DNA from: an uncultured Roseobacter sp.
Lineage (GTDB): Bacteria > Pseudomonadota > Alphaproteobacteria > Rhodobacterales > Rhodobacteraceae
Assembly: GCF_947495025.1 (NCBI RefSeq)
Contig: NZ_CANLXG010000004.1
Coordinates: 62,001 to 126,000, forward strand
Direction: 5' to 3'
DNA length: 64,000 nucleotides
In this document: in pieces, positions 17,259-25,999 of the stretch
Numbering within the stretch: position 1 is the stretch's first letter
How the letters are laid out: each line of letters starts with the position of its first letter
Made by a program: the position numbers and the translations under genes
Notes under the pieces: model-generated
Told to the model about the DNA's origin: nothing
Seen by the model: only the letters and a program-made list of their open reading frames with translations
Database searches by the model: none

Positions 17259-18437
17259 TTACAAACCCGCGCCGCCGAAACTCTGCGGGGCAGGGCTGAG
17301 AATTTCCACCTGGGCATTGGTAATCGTGGCGACGGCCAGACCGCGCTGATTTGTGCCGTCGGGCAGCAGCCGGAAGATGCCGCTGGCGCCCCGGTATCCT
17401 GCGCCCTGGGTCAGCGCTGCGCGGGTCAGGGCGTCGCTGTTGCCCTGGCTTACCAGAGCACCGATGGCGGCAATCCCGTCAAAGGCCAGCCCACCGATCG
17501 GGTGCGGGGCCGCCCCGTAGGCAGACTGATACTGACCGCTGAACAGGGATGTGGCGCCCGGATCAGGAACCGCAAACCAGCCTCCCTGAACGCCCGGCAG
17601 GCTCAGGGTCTGCGGCGGGATATCCCAGCGGGTCAGGCCGATGAACTGTGCGGTTGCACTTGATACCCCGGCCTCGGGCAGAAGCTGTGACAACAGCGGC
17701 AGCGCGGTCGCTGTATCGGTAGTCATAAAGATCGCATCCGCGCCGGTCGACTGAACCGTGCTTTTGATGTTCGGAATCGCTGCAATTACGTCCTGCTGGG
17801 ACAATGCATAGCTGACTGTGCCCGTTACCGCAGCACCCTGGCTGGTCACAGCGCGCTGGATGGCATCGCGGCCCTGCGTACCGGCGGAGTCCTGCCCGTG
17901 CACGGTTACAAACCGGCTTTTCCCCTGCGCGCGCGCGAAGGCCGTCATGCGGTTTGCCGTGTTCTGAAAGGTCTGACCCAGCACGAACACATTGCCGCCC
18001 GCAATGGCTGCATTGTTGGAAAACGCCAGGACGTTGACGTTGTCGCCGGCCACTGCGACGCCCACAGCATTCGCAGGCCCTGCAAATACGGGTCCGAGGA
18101 TAATCTTGGCGCCGTCATCCACCGCCTGCCGCGCGGCACCGGCGGCAGTGGTCGCATCCGCAGCTGTCGGATAAACGCGCAGGTCGATCTGTACGCCGTT
18201 AAGGTCACGCATTGCGAGCCGCGCCGCGTTTTCAAGGCTTTGCGCGAGAATATCATTCGTGACATTGCCGGAACCTGCAGGCACAAGCAGAGCAACCGGT
18301 ACCGGTTTGGAAGGGTTGATCGACGCGCCGGTTCCGAATCCACCGGGAACAGGTTCACAGGCTGCCAGAGCCAGCGCGGCCAGGGGCCAGACAAGCCAGG
18401 TCAGAAGCTTGCGGGCGGCGGGGAAAACGGCAAACAT
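17259..18437 (-). CDS. Penicillin-binding-protein activator (LpoA-like lipoprotein, periplasmic-binding fold)
   Basis: A 392-residue lipoprotein. A hydrophobic signal with lipobox LAAC (24-27) puts Cys27 at the mature N-terminus. The rest is a type I periplasmic-binding fold resembling the LpoA C-terminal domain (VALLVPAGSGNVTNDILAQS, IILGPVFAGPANAVG, RWDIPP, IGGLAFDGIAAIGAL). LpoA proteins activate class A PBPs from the outer membrane; here the N-terminal TPR part of gammaproteobacterial LpoA is absent. The ATG at 18437 places the signal peptide correctly; the frame extends to 18482 without support. It lies divergent from rsmI, as lpoA does in many Proteobacteria. Confidence 0.87.
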   Translation of the reverse strand: MFAVFPAARKLLTWLVWPLAALALAACEPVPGGFGTGASINPSKPVPVALLVPAGSGNVTNDILAQSLENAARLAMRDLNGVQIDLRVYPTAADATTAAGAARQAVDDGAKIILGPVFAGPANAVGVAVAGDNVNVLAFSNNAAIAGGNVFVLGQTFQNTANRMTAFARAQGKSRFVTVHGQDSAGTQGRDAIQRAVTSQGAAVTGTVSYALSQQDVIAAIPNIKSTVQSTGADAIFMTTDTATALPLLSQLLPEAGVSSATAQFIGLTRWDIPPQTLSLPGVQGGWFAVPDPGATSLFSGQYQSAYGAAPHPIGGLAFDGIAAIGALVSQGNSDALTRAALTQGAGYRGASGIFRLLPDGTNQRGLAVATITNAQVEILSPAPQSFGGAGL

Positions 18438-18512
18438 AAGCGATACTCCGGTTTTTGCGCATTCTGCGCAGATTTTCGGCAATCATAGACGTCACGAAAG
18501 GCGGGTCCAGCT

Positions 18513-19370
18513 TTGAATTTCCAAAAGGTGCCTCTCGCCGCCGGAGTATGGTTCGTTGGTGTTCCGATCGGGACGGCCCGGGACATCACCCTCCGGGCGC
18601 TTGATGTCCTGGCATCAGCAGACGTGCTGGCAGCTGAGGATACGCGCAGCCTGCGTAAGCTGATGGATATTCACGGGGTTCCGCTGAACGGCCGGCGGAT
18701 TGTGGCGCTGCATGATCACAGCAGAGGCGGGGCAACAGAAGAACTGCTGGAGACTGTCCGGTCGGGCAGATCTGTCGCATATGCGTCAGAGGCAGGAATG
18801 CCCCTGATCGCAGACCCGGGGTTTGGTCTCGCGCGGGATGCCGCAGCCGCGGGACTGACCGTCACCTCGGCACCGGGCCCGTCCGCAGTTCTGACGGCCC
18901 TTGTTCTGGCTGGGCTGCCCACAGATGCATTCTTTTTTGCCGGTTTTCTGCCGAATGCTTCTGCAGCGCGGCGCTCGGCGCTTGAAGCCGTCAGGGACAT
19001 ACCGGGTACACTGGCATTTTACGAGTCGCCAAAGCGTCTGGCGGCGATGCTCGCGGATGCCTCAGCGGTGCTGGGCGCGGAGCGGTCGGCGGCAGTCTGC
19101 CGCGAGCTGACAAAGAAATTTGAAGAAGTGCGCCGCGGAACTCTTGGAGAACTTGCCGGCGCACTGGCCGACGAAAAGGTCAGAGGCGAAATCGTGGTGC
19201 TGATCGATCGGGCGCGTTCGCAACCTGTTAGTACTTCCGGGATAGAACAGGACCTGAAAGAGGCGCTGGAGAAGATGTCTGTGCGCGATGCCGTCGATAT
19301 GGTTGCCAGGGCCCACAACATGGCAAGGCGTCAGATTTACCAGATGGCACTTGTCCTGACCAGGGAGTAA
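18513..19370 (+). CDS. rsmI: 16S rRNA (cytidine1402-2'-O)-methyltransferase
   Basis: A 285-residue tetrapyrrole-methylase-fold enzyme that methylates C1402 in the ribosomal P site. Family motifs are VGVPIGTARDITLRALDVL at the N-terminus, AAEDTRSLRKLMD, and APGPSAVLTALVLAGLP in the middle, plus a C-terminal helical domain. The start is TTG at 18513; upstream in frame there is only a stop and no ATG. yraN begins two bases after its stop. Confidence 0.95.
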   Translation: MNFQKVPLAAGVWFVGVPIGTARDITLRALDVLASADVLAAEDTRSLRKLMDIHGVPLNGRRIVALHDHSRGGATEELLETVRSGRSVAYASEAGMPLIADPGFGLARDAAAAGLTVTSAPGPSAVLTALVLAGLPTDAFFFAGFLPNASAARRSALEAVRDIPGTLAFYESPKRLAAMLADASAVLGAERSAAVCRELTKKFEEVRRGTLGELAGALADEKVRGEIVVLIDRARSQPVSTSGIEQDLKEALEKMSVRDAVDMVARAHNMARRQIYQMALVLTRE

Positions 19371-19372
19371 TT

Positions 19373-19753
19373 ATGCCAGTCACCAATGCCAGGCGCGTCC
19401 GGGGCCAGACCAGTTTCCAGGCGGGTCTTGCCGCCGAGGAGATCGTCAGTCGGGCCTATCTCGCGCGTGGCTATGAACTGGCAGCTGAACGCTGGCGGGG
19501 CGTGGCGGGTGAGGTTGATCTGATTTTTCGCCGCAACGGTGCGCTGGTTTTTACTGAAGTCAAAAAGAGCCGTTGCTTTGACACTGCCGCCCTTCGGATC
19601 GGGGCCCGTCAGATGGCACGAATTACGGCAGCAGCGCAGGAGTTCGCGGCCGGGGAGCCACGGGGGCTGCTCACGGAGATGCGATTTGATGCGGCACTGG
19701 TGGATGGCCGGGGCGGTCTGCGTGTATTGCCAAATGCCTTTGCGGCAGGCTGA
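19373..19753 (+). CDS. yraN: UPF0102/YraN family protein
   Basis: A 126-residue protein of the restriction-endonuclease-like YraN fold. The core GEVDLIFRRNGALVFTEVK carries the Asp and Glu-x-Lys expected of the PD-(D/E)xK arrangement, after an N-terminal AEEIVSRAYLARGYE helix. Function is not established. Its position right after rsmI is the standard one across Proteobacteria. Confidence 0.92.
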   Translation: MPVTNARRVRGQTSFQAGLAAEEIVSRAYLARGYELAAERWRGVAGEVDLIFRRNGALVFTEVKKSRCFDTAALRIGARQMARITAAAQEFAAGEPRGLLTEMRFDAALVDGRGGLRVLPNAFAAG

Positions 19754-19825
19754 GGTTTTCGCCGCGGGCCATTGCACTGCCCGGTTTCCTGGCCCATTTA
19801 GTGGGTGTCAACACAGGGAGCGGCC

Positions 19826-20764
19826 ATGAAAATCGCCTTTCAGATGGACCCGATCGGGGATGTGGATATCAACGCAGACAGCTCATTCCGGCTGGCTGAG
19901 GAGGCGCAGGCCCGGGGCCACATCCTGTTTTTCTACACACCGGATCATCTTGCCTATCAGGAAGGCAGAATAACCGCCCGCGGGCATGATCTGCAGGTGC
20001 AGCGGGTACAGGGAGAGCACGCAACGCTTGGACCTGAGAAAGAAGTTGACCTGGTTGATTTCGACGTTGTCTGGCTGCGCCAGGATCCGCCGTTTGACAT
20101 GCACTATATTACGTCGACCCATCTGCTGGACCGGCTGGCACCGGGCACGCTGGTCGTGAATGACCCGTTCTGGGTGCGCAACTATCCCGAAAAACTGCTG
20201 GTTCTTGATTTTCCGGATCTGACACCGCCGACGACAATTGCCAGAGACCTCGCCACAATCAAAGCATTCAAGGCCAGACATGGCGATGTCATACTGAAGC
20301 CGCTCTATGGCAACGGCGGCGCGGGTGTGTTCCGTCTGGATGCGGCAGACCGCAATCTGACCTCGCTGCACGAACTGTTTACAGGATTTTCGCGCGAACC
20401 GCTGATTGTTCAGAAATTCCTGCCGGATGTGTCCAACGGAGACAAACGGGTCATTCTGGTGGATGGTGAACCGGTTGGTGCGATAAACCGTGTGCCTGCT
20501 GCGGGCGAAACACGGTCTAACATGCACGTGGGCGGGCGACCGGAAAAGATCGGTTTGTCCGAGCGCGATCTCGAAATCTGTGCCGCCATAGGGCCGCTTC
20601 TGAAAGAGAAGGGTCAGGTGTTTGTCGGCATTGATGTGATCGGGGATTACCTGACCGAAATCAATGTGACGTCGCCGACCGGGATCCAGGAGCTGGAACG
20701 CTTTGACGGCGTGAATATTGCCGAGAAAATCTGGCAGGCCATCGAAAAGCGCGCGAGCGCCTGA
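19826..20764 (+). CDS. gshB: Glutathione synthetase
   Basis: A 312-residue ATP-grasp enzyme that joins gamma-glutamylcysteine and glycine. The start MKIAFQMDPIGDVDINADSS is the standard GshB N-terminus. WLRQDPPFDMHYI, KPLYGNGGAGVFRL (ATP-grasp loop), DGEPVGAINRVP and EINVTSPTGIQELER are all conserved. The ATG at 19826 has GGGAG upstream; an ATG seven codons earlier is less likely. Its end is three bases from the convergent ComM-like gene. Confidence 0.96.
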   Translation: MKIAFQMDPIGDVDINADSSFRLAEEAQARGHILFFYTPDHLAYQEGRITARGHDLQVQRVQGEHATLGPEKEVDLVDFDVVWLRQDPPFDMHYITSTHLLDRLAPGTLVVNDPFWVRNYPEKLLVLDFPDLTPPTTIARDLATIKAFKARHGDVILKPLYGNGGAGVFRLDAADRNLTSLHELFTGFSREPLIVQKFLPDVSNGDKRVILVDGEPVGAINRVPAAGETRSNMHVGGRPEKIGLSERDLEICAAIGPLLKEKGQVFVGIDVIGDYLTEINVTSPTGIQELERFDGVNIAEKIWQAIEKRASA

Positions 20765-20767
20765 GCG

Positions 20768-22282
20768 TCACGCGCGTGGCCCGGCGACCAGCCGGAAACT
20801 GACGGCTTCTGCGATATGCGGCTGCCGGACATCTGCTGAGCCATCAAGGTCGGCGATCGTCCGCGCGACGCGCATAACCCGGTGATAGCCACGAGCGGTC
20901 AGGCTGAATTTTTCCGCCACGCGCACCAGCAGATCACGGCCTTCACTGTCCGGTGCTGCAATTTCTTCAAGAGCCTCGCCTGCGGCATCGGCATTGGTGT
21001 GCATGTCAGGCCGGTCTTCGTAGCGTTTGTGTTGTACCGCCTGCGCTGATGCGACCCGGGCTGCCACGGTTTCAGAGCTGTCACCGGCCTCTGGCAGATT
21101 AAGGTCCGTGTAGCTGACCGGGGGAACTTCGACGCGCAGATCGAAACGGTCCATCAGGGGGCCCGATATACGTCCGAGATAGTCAGTACCGCAGTCCGGC
21201 ACCCGCGCGCAGGCCCGCGCCGGGTCGGTCATAAAACCGCATCGACAGGGATTGGCGGCAGCAATGAGCATGAAGCGGCAGGGATACCTGATATGTGCGT
21301 TTGCCCGCGAGATCATAACTTCTCCGGTTTCGAGTGGCTGGCGCAGGGTCTCCAGCACGTTGCGCTGAAATTCGGGGAACTCGTCCATAAACAGCACGCC
21401 GTTGTGTGCCAGAGACACCTCGCCCGGGCGCGCGACGCGACCGCCGCCGATGATTGCTGCCATCGAAGACGTATGGTGTGGATCGCGGAATGGGCGGGTC
21501 CGCGAAATACCACCGGCATCAAGAAGGCCCGCCACAGAGTGGATCATCGAGGTCTCGAGCGCTTCATGCGGTGTCAGGGGGGGCAGGATACTGTGGAGGC
21601 GTTGTGAAAGCATGGATTTGCCGGATCCCGGCGGGCCAACGAACAGCAGATGGTGACGGCCGGCGGCGGCGATTTCAAGCGCACGTTTTGCCCGTTCCTG
21701 TCCTTTGACATCGCGCAGATCAATGCCTGTCTGTGCCTGCAGGACTTCGCCGGGCAACGACGGAGCAACAGGAACCTGGCCGTTGAAATGCCGGACAACG
21801 TCACCAAGCGTTTTTGGCGCGATCACCTCGGCTCCGCTGACCCATGCAGCTTCACGTCCGCAATCCGACGGGCAAAGCAGCGTCATTTCTGTCTCAGACG
21901 CGGTAACGGCGGCGGGCAGACTGCCTGAGACGGGAACGAGTGTCCCATCCAGCGACATCTCGCCGAGAGCAATCACCGTGCGCGGGGCATCTGCCGGCAC
22001 GATTTCCATGGCAGACAACAGCGACAGCGCAATTGGCAGATCAAAATGACTCCCCTCTTTGGGAAGGTCCGCAGGGCTGAGATTGATCGTTATCTTCTTT
22101 GCGGGAAATGCGATCGCCATACTCGCCAGCGCAGAGCGAACACGGTCCCGTGCCTCGGACACGGCCTTGTCCGGCAGTCCGACAATGCTGAACCCCGGCA
22201 GGCCCGGCGTCAGGGAGCACTGCACCTGCACAAGACACGCGTCCACACCGCGAAACGCCACGGAATGAGTGTGACTGATCAT
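20768..22282 (-). CDS. comM: YifB/ComM family Mg-chelatase-like AAA+ ATPase
   Basis: A 504-residue protein. An N-terminal Lon-like (ChlI) domain (residues 1 to about 165) is followed by a Mg-chelatase AAA+ core with Walker A GPPGSGKSMLS, Walker B VLFMDEFPEF and a C-terminal helical domain with the FSLTARGYHRVMRVARTIAD signature. ComM of Vibrio is a branch-migration helicase in natural transformation; in non-competent bacteria the role is less clear. The gene stands alone on its strand behind gst. Confidence 0.92.
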   Translation of the reverse strand: MISHTHSVAFRGVDACLVQVQCSLTPGLPGFSIVGLPDKAVSEARDRVRSALASMAIAFPAKKITINLSPADLPKEGSHFDLPIALSLLSAMEIVPADAPRTVIALGEMSLDGTLVPVSGSLPAAVTASETEMTLLCPSDCGREAAWVSGAEVIAPKTLGDVVRHFNGQVPVAPSLPGEVLQAQTGIDLRDVKGQERAKRALEIAAAGRHHLLFVGPPGSGKSMLSQRLHSILPPLTPHEALETSMIHSVAGLLDAGGISRTRPFRDPHHTSSMAAIIGGGRVARPGEVSLAHNGVLFMDEFPEFQRNVLETLRQPLETGEVMISRANAHIRYPCRFMLIAAANPCRCGFMTDPARACARVPDCGTDYLGRISGPLMDRFDLRVEVPPVSYTDLNLPEAGDSSETVAARVASAQAVQHKRYEDRPDMHTNADAAGEALEEIAAPDSEGRDLLVRVAEKFSLTARGYHRVMRVARTIADLDGSADVRQPHIAEAVSFRLVAGPRA

Positions 22283-22308
22283 GAGGCCCCCGCAACCGGT
22301 AATTCGTG

Positions 22309-22348
22309 GTTAACGCTACCGCCACCACTGTTACCGAAGCGTTAACGC
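22309..22348. repeat. Inverted repeat with GTTAAC cores between gst and comM
   Basis: GTTAACGCT (22309-22317) and its exact reverse complement AGCGTTAAC (22338-22346) are separated by 20 bases. The right arm extends to the 10-base palindrome GCGTTAACGC (22339-22348). There is no T-run. It lies 27 bases upstream of comM, so it could be an operator or an RNA stem. Confidence 0.5.
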
Positions 22349-22353
22349 CAGCG

Positions 22354-23034
22354 TTATTCCGGCCAGGGAACGGTCGGCAGGCTCATCGGATACGGGGATG
22401 GGTCATAAGTCTGTTTCAGACCTTCAGCCCGCCATGCCTTAAAGGCCGGATCGGAGATTACCTGCATGCAGTAGGATCGCGACGCAGCAGACACAGGCAG
22501 GTCGTATCCGATGATCCGTGCCGCGACCGGCGCGTAAAAAACATCGGCCAGACTGTAGTCGCCAAACAGCCAGTCGCAGGCGATATCCTGAGAGTTGCGC
22601 GCCCAGGCCCAGAGGGTCTCGATGCGGTCAAGGTCCGCGCGGACGCCTTCGGGGACGCGAAACCCCCCGTACACATGCTCCAGCTGCATCGGGCAGTCCC
22701 GGCGCAACGCGCCGAACCCACTGGCCATCTCTGCGCAGAGCCAGCGGGCCCGGGTGCGCTGGCGCGCGTCCTTTGGCCAGTGTCCTGCATCAGGGTGCCT
22801 TTCCGCCAGTGTCTCCGCCATGGCGATCGTCTCGCCGATCACGTCGCCCTCGGGAGTTCTCACCATTGGAACCAGCCTTGCCGGTGCAAAAGGCGCAAGG
22901 TCCTCTGCCATTGTGCCCCCATAGAGGCCAATGTCATGCGTGTTGAAAGAAAGACCAAATTTTTCAAACATCAGCCAGCCACGGAGGGACCAGCTGGAAA
23001 AAGTACGGTCGCCGATGTAAAGGTCATATGTCAT
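22354..23034 (-). CDS. Glutathione S-transferase family protein
   Basis: A 226-residue protein with a thioredoxin-like N-terminal domain starting MTYDLYIGDRTFSSWSLRGW, where the Ser pair at the first helix is the likely thiol-activating site. RLVPMVRTPEGDVIGETIAMAE holds the glutathione-binding E-T/S pair, followed by the all-helical C-terminal domain. Substrate is unknown. It lies in the same orientation as comM and the B12 genes with 60-70 base gaps. Confidence 0.88.
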   Translation of the reverse strand: MTYDLYIGDRTFSSWSLRGWLMFEKFGLSFNTHDIGLYGGTMAEDLAPFAPARLVPMVRTPEGDVIGETIAMAETLAERHPDAGHWPKDARQRTRARWLCAEMASGFGALRRDCPMQLEHVYGGFRVPEGVRADLDRIETLWAWARNSQDIACDWLFGDYSLADVFYAPVAARIIGYDLPVSAASRSYCMQVISDPAFKAWRAEGLKQTYDPSPYPMSLPTVPWPE

Positions 23035-23093
23035 GCCGCGACGCTAGCGCGTGCACACAGGCGACGGCAAATGGTCAATTGTGAGGAATGCGA

Positions 23094-23675
23094 TCACGGA
23101 AGGTGATTGATAACACCTGCAATCCCGTTACCGCCCTCGCGGGTAATACTGGTAACAGACAGATTGTCGATCGGCTGCGCCAGAGTATCGTAGGGCGCGA
23201 CCTGCAGCGCTCTTTGCAACTGGGTCAGAATGACACCGAAATGCGCGACCGCTATGATGTGCTTGCCCGGAAATTCTGCACTGATGCGTTGCACGACTTT
23301 TTCAACGCGCAGGGATGTACGGTTCCAGCTTTCACCTTCCGGGGCGCTGATATCACCGGGCTGCTCCCAGAACAACCGGCTCAGCTCGGGATCGCGGGCG
23401 GCGACATCGCTGAAGTGCATACCGTCCCAGGCGCCAAAGTGTATTTCACGAAGATCAGGTTCGTGTGGCAAACGGCGGTGGCCGTCTCCGGAAACCGCAT
23501 CGGCCGTGGCAGTCGCCCGCACCAGATCTGAAGATACAAGCAGAGCCTCTGCGGGCAGATGCGCACGCAGCCTGGCAATCTGTGCAGTGTCCGACAGATC
23601 AGCGGGGACATCACGCCAACCAACGAAAGCTTTCTGATGCGTGGGGCCATGGCGTACCCAGTGCCAGGTGGTCAC
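23094..23675 (-). CDS. Histidine phosphatase, probably alpha-ribazole phosphatase
   Basis: A 193-residue phosphoglycerate-mutase-fold phosphatase. The catalytic RHG lies at residues 8-10 (WVRHGPTH), with DLREIHFGAWDGM in the middle and the second His in HIIAVAHFGVI. Its ATG overlaps the cobU stop by four bases, so the two are translationally coupled. That linkage makes it the best candidate for the CobC step, dephosphorylation of alpha-ribazole phosphate or adenosylcobalamin phosphate. The family as a whole is broad, so the assignment rests mainly on context. Confidence 0.8.
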   Translation of the reverse strand: MTTWHWVRHGPTHQKAFVGWRDVPADLSDTAQIARLRAHLPAEALLVSSDLVRATATADAVSGDGHRRLPHEPDLREIHFGAWDGMHFSDVAARDPELSRLFWEQPGDISAPEGESWNRTSLRVEKVVQRISAEFPGKHIIAVAHFGVILTQLQRALQVAPYDTLAQPIDNLSVTSITREGGNGIAGVINHLP

Positions 23676-24193
23676 GGCAAAGATCCTTTCAGAACCTGCG
23701 GCAGACCTGCTGTGACCAAAACGGCCAGATCAGATGCTTCTGCCAGAGCGATGTTCAGCCGGCCCTGTTCCTCGCGAAACTGTCGGGCCAGCGCGTTGTC
23801 AGGAACAATTCCGTGCCCGACCTCATTGGATACGATCACAACCGGTGCCGCGCAGATCCTGATATCGTCCAGCAGGCGGGCCTTTTCAGCGGCGATGTCC
23901 ATTTCATCCAGAAGGACGTTCGTGAGCCACATGGTTGCGCAGTCAATCAGGACTGCCTGAGTCTCCCGCAGCGTGGAAAGTGCCTGCCCCGGGTAAATAT
24001 CTTGCTCAAAATTGCGCCAGTCTTCACATCTGCGCGATTTATGAGCGTCCACCCGCATTTTTATTTCGTCATCAAAAATCCGGGATGTGGCAAGGTAAAC
24101 AGGTTCTAAACCACTGGTTAACAAAAGGTTTTCTGCCCATACCGACTTGCCGGATGCGGCGCCGCCTAGAACGAAACTCAGTTTTGGCAACAT
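23672..24193 (-). CDS. cobU: Adenosylcobinamide kinase/adenosylcobinamide-phosphate guanylyltransferase
   Basis: A 173-residue bifunctional enzyme of the late nucleotide-loop stage of cobalamin synthesis (CobU/CobP). The P-loop GGAASGKS is at residues 10-17, PVYLATSRIFDDEI follows the kinase His-loop pattern, and VVIVSNEVGHGIVPDNALARQFR is the family signature. The ATG at 24193 fits the family start; the frame is open to 24430 but the extra part overlaps the rpoH coding region on the other strand. No cobalamin riboswitch is evident in the 97 bases before it. Confidence 0.94.
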   Translation of the reverse strand: MLPKLSFVLGGAASGKSVWAENLLLTSGLEPVYLATSRIFDDEIKMRVDAHKSRRCEDWRNFEQDIYPGQALSTLRETQAVLIDCATMWLTNVLLDEMDIAAEKARLLDDIRICAAPVVIVSNEVGHGIVPDNALARQFREEQGRLNIALAEASDLAVLVTAGLPQVLKGSLP

Positions 24194-24290
24194 TTTATAA
24201 ACCTTTGCGGTGAACCAATCGCATGTATGGTGCGTATCTATATCAATTGTACACGGCAAGGTGTGCTTCATCTGACTGGGAGATGTCGCT

Positions 24291-25169
24291 ATGGCTTTGG
24301 ACTCGGCAAGAGATATGTCACTTTCGCGCAGGGCGATGAAAGCAGAACTGCTCGACGCGGAAACGGAACTCCGACTGGCGTACGCCTGGCGCGATGAGCG
24401 CTGCGAGGCGTCGCTGCACAGACTGATCACAGCCTACATGCGGCTCGCCATCTCAATGGCATCCAAGTTCAAACGCTACGGCGCGCCGATGAACGACCTG
24501 ATTCAGGAAGCAGGTCTCGGGCTTATGAAAGCCGCTGACAAGTTCGATCCGGATCGCGGCGTCAGATTCTCCACCTATGCTGTCTGGTGGATCAAGGCAT
24601 CCATTCAGGACTATGTGATGCGGAACTGGTCCATGGTCCGCACCGGTTCAACGTCTTCGCAGAAATCGCTGTTCTTCAACATGCGGCGTGTTCAGGCCCG
24701 GCTAGAGCGCGAAAGCGCCGCCGCCGGCGAAACGCTGGACCGTCATCAGCTGCGTCAGATGATCTCGACCGAGATCGGCGTGCCGCTGCACGATGTTGAG
24801 ATGATGGAAGGCCGGCTGTCCGGCTCTGACTATTCGCTGAACGCCACACAATCCACCGAGGATGAAGGCCGCGAGTGGATTGACGCCCTTGAAGATGACA
24901 GTGTTCAGGCAGCCGAAACGGTCGAACACGCGCATGACACTGAACAACTGCGCGCCTGGTTGTTGCAGGCGATGAACGATCTCAACGATCGTGAGCGTTT
25001 CATTGTCCGCGAACGCAAACTGCGTGAATCGCCCCGGACACTCGAAAGCCTTGGTCAGGAGCTGAAACTCAGCAAAGAACGGGTACGTCAGCTCGAGGCT
25101 GCTGCATTCGGCAAGATGCGCAAATCACTCGAAGGTCAGTCAAAAGAAGTGTTCCACTTCCTCGCATGA
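24291..25169 (+). CDS. rpoH: RNA polymerase heat-shock sigma factor (RpoH, RpoHII-like)
   Basis: A 292-residue sigma-70 family factor. Region 2 is intact (APMNDLIQEAGLGLMKAADKFD; VRFSTYAVWWIKASIQDYV). The RpoH box at residues 124-132 reads QKSLFFNMR, close to the canonical Q(R/K)KLFFNLR. Region 4.2 gives the helix-turn-helix TLESLGQELKLSKERVRQLE near the C-terminus. The small changes in the RpoH box remind me of RpoHII, which in Rhodobacter answers singlet-oxygen stress, but this is a judgement by eye. The stop overlaps the next gene by ATGA. Confidence 0.93.
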   Translation: MALDSARDMSLSRRAMKAELLDAETELRLAYAWRDERCEASLHRLITAYMRLAISMASKFKRYGAPMNDLIQEAGLGLMKAADKFDPDRGVRFSTYAVWWIKASIQDYVMRNWSMVRTGSTSSQKSLFFNMRRVQARLERESAAAGETLDRHQLRQMISTEIGVPLHDVEMMEGRLSGSDYSLNATQSTEDEGREWIDALEDDSVQAAETVEHAHDTEQLRAWLLQAMNDLNDRERFIVRERKLRESPRTLESLGQELKLSKERVRQLEAAAFGKMRKSLEGQSKEVFHFLA

Positions 25170-25942
25170 GGTTTTTCAGAAACCTTCTGCTTTTTCTGAT
25201 CAGCCCGTTGCCTCTGGCAGCGGGCTCATTTGTCGGCGATGTCATTGTCATCGGGGAGTATCATGACAACCCACATCACCATGAAAGACAGGCTGAAATC
25301 GTAGCCGAGGTTGCACCCGGTGCGATCGTCTTCGAAATGCTCACCCGGGAGCAGGCCGCGCGCCATGTTCCCGGCGCAGACGCCACAACCCTGGAAAATA
25401 TGTTCGACTGGCAGAACTCAGGCTGGCCACCGTTCTCGATGTACTATCCGATTTTTGCCGCAGCACCGGATGCCCGTATATTTGGAGCCGGTGTACCGCG
25501 GGCTGAAGCGCGGCTGGTGCGCGAAAAGGGCATCGCATTTGCCTTTGGTATCGGCGCCGGCGCATATGGTCTGAATGATCCCCTGCCGGAGTTCGAACAG
25601 TCGGCACGCGAAGCGGATCAGATGGCAGCACACTGCGATGCGCTTCCCGAAGAACTGCTGCCCTTTATGGTAGACTTCCAGCGCCTGCGGGACGCGCGCC
25701 TTGCTCAGCAGACGGTACGGGCGCTGGAGTTGACCGGCGGCCCGGTGGTGGTCATTACCGGCAATGGTCACGCACGTCGTGACCGGGGCATGGCCGTTTA
25801 TCTGCAGCGGGTAAAGCCCGCCGCCGCCATCCTGGTGCTGGGTCAGGGCGAGGAGGGATCGCCGCCACCCGCGGGGACCTTTGACCGGATCACGACAGCT
25901 CCTGCGGTTGAACGGGACGATCCCTGTACCGCGTTTCAATAA
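25166..25942 (+). CDS. ChaN-like (TIKI/EreA superfamily) exported protein
   Basis: A 258-residue protein with an N-terminal hydrophobic signal (residues about 3-20, ending LAAGS) but no lipobox Cys. The ChaN signature VIVIGEYHDNPHHHERQAEIV is followed by AIVFEMLTREQA, and VVVITGNGHARRDRGM near the C-terminus completes the family pattern. Campylobacter ChaN is a haem-binding lipoprotein; here the missing Cys suggests a soluble periplasmic or signal-anchored form. It overlaps rpoH by four bases and is probably expressed with it. Confidence 0.85.
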   Translation: MRFFRNLLLFLISPLPLAAGSFVGDVIVIGEYHDNPHHHERQAEIVAEVAPGAIVFEMLTREQAARHVPGADATTLENMFDWQNSGWPPFSMYYPIFAAAPDARIFGAGVPRAEARLVREKGIAFAFGIGAGAYGLNDPLPEFEQSAREADQMAAHCDALPEELLPFMVDFQRLRDARLAQQTVRALELTGGPVVVITGNGHARRDRGMAVYLQRVKPAAAILVLGQGEEGSPPPAGTFDRITTAPAVERDDPCTAFQ

Positions 25943-25999
25943 CGGACGCAGGGCTGGTGGTCCCGTGTCTGCCGTTTTAAGGTCGCGCAGACAGAAATC

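Noticed and set aside
24194..24290. Cobalamin riboswitch before cobU
   Set aside because: The 97-base gap is too short for the full element and I cannot see the conserved B12-box.
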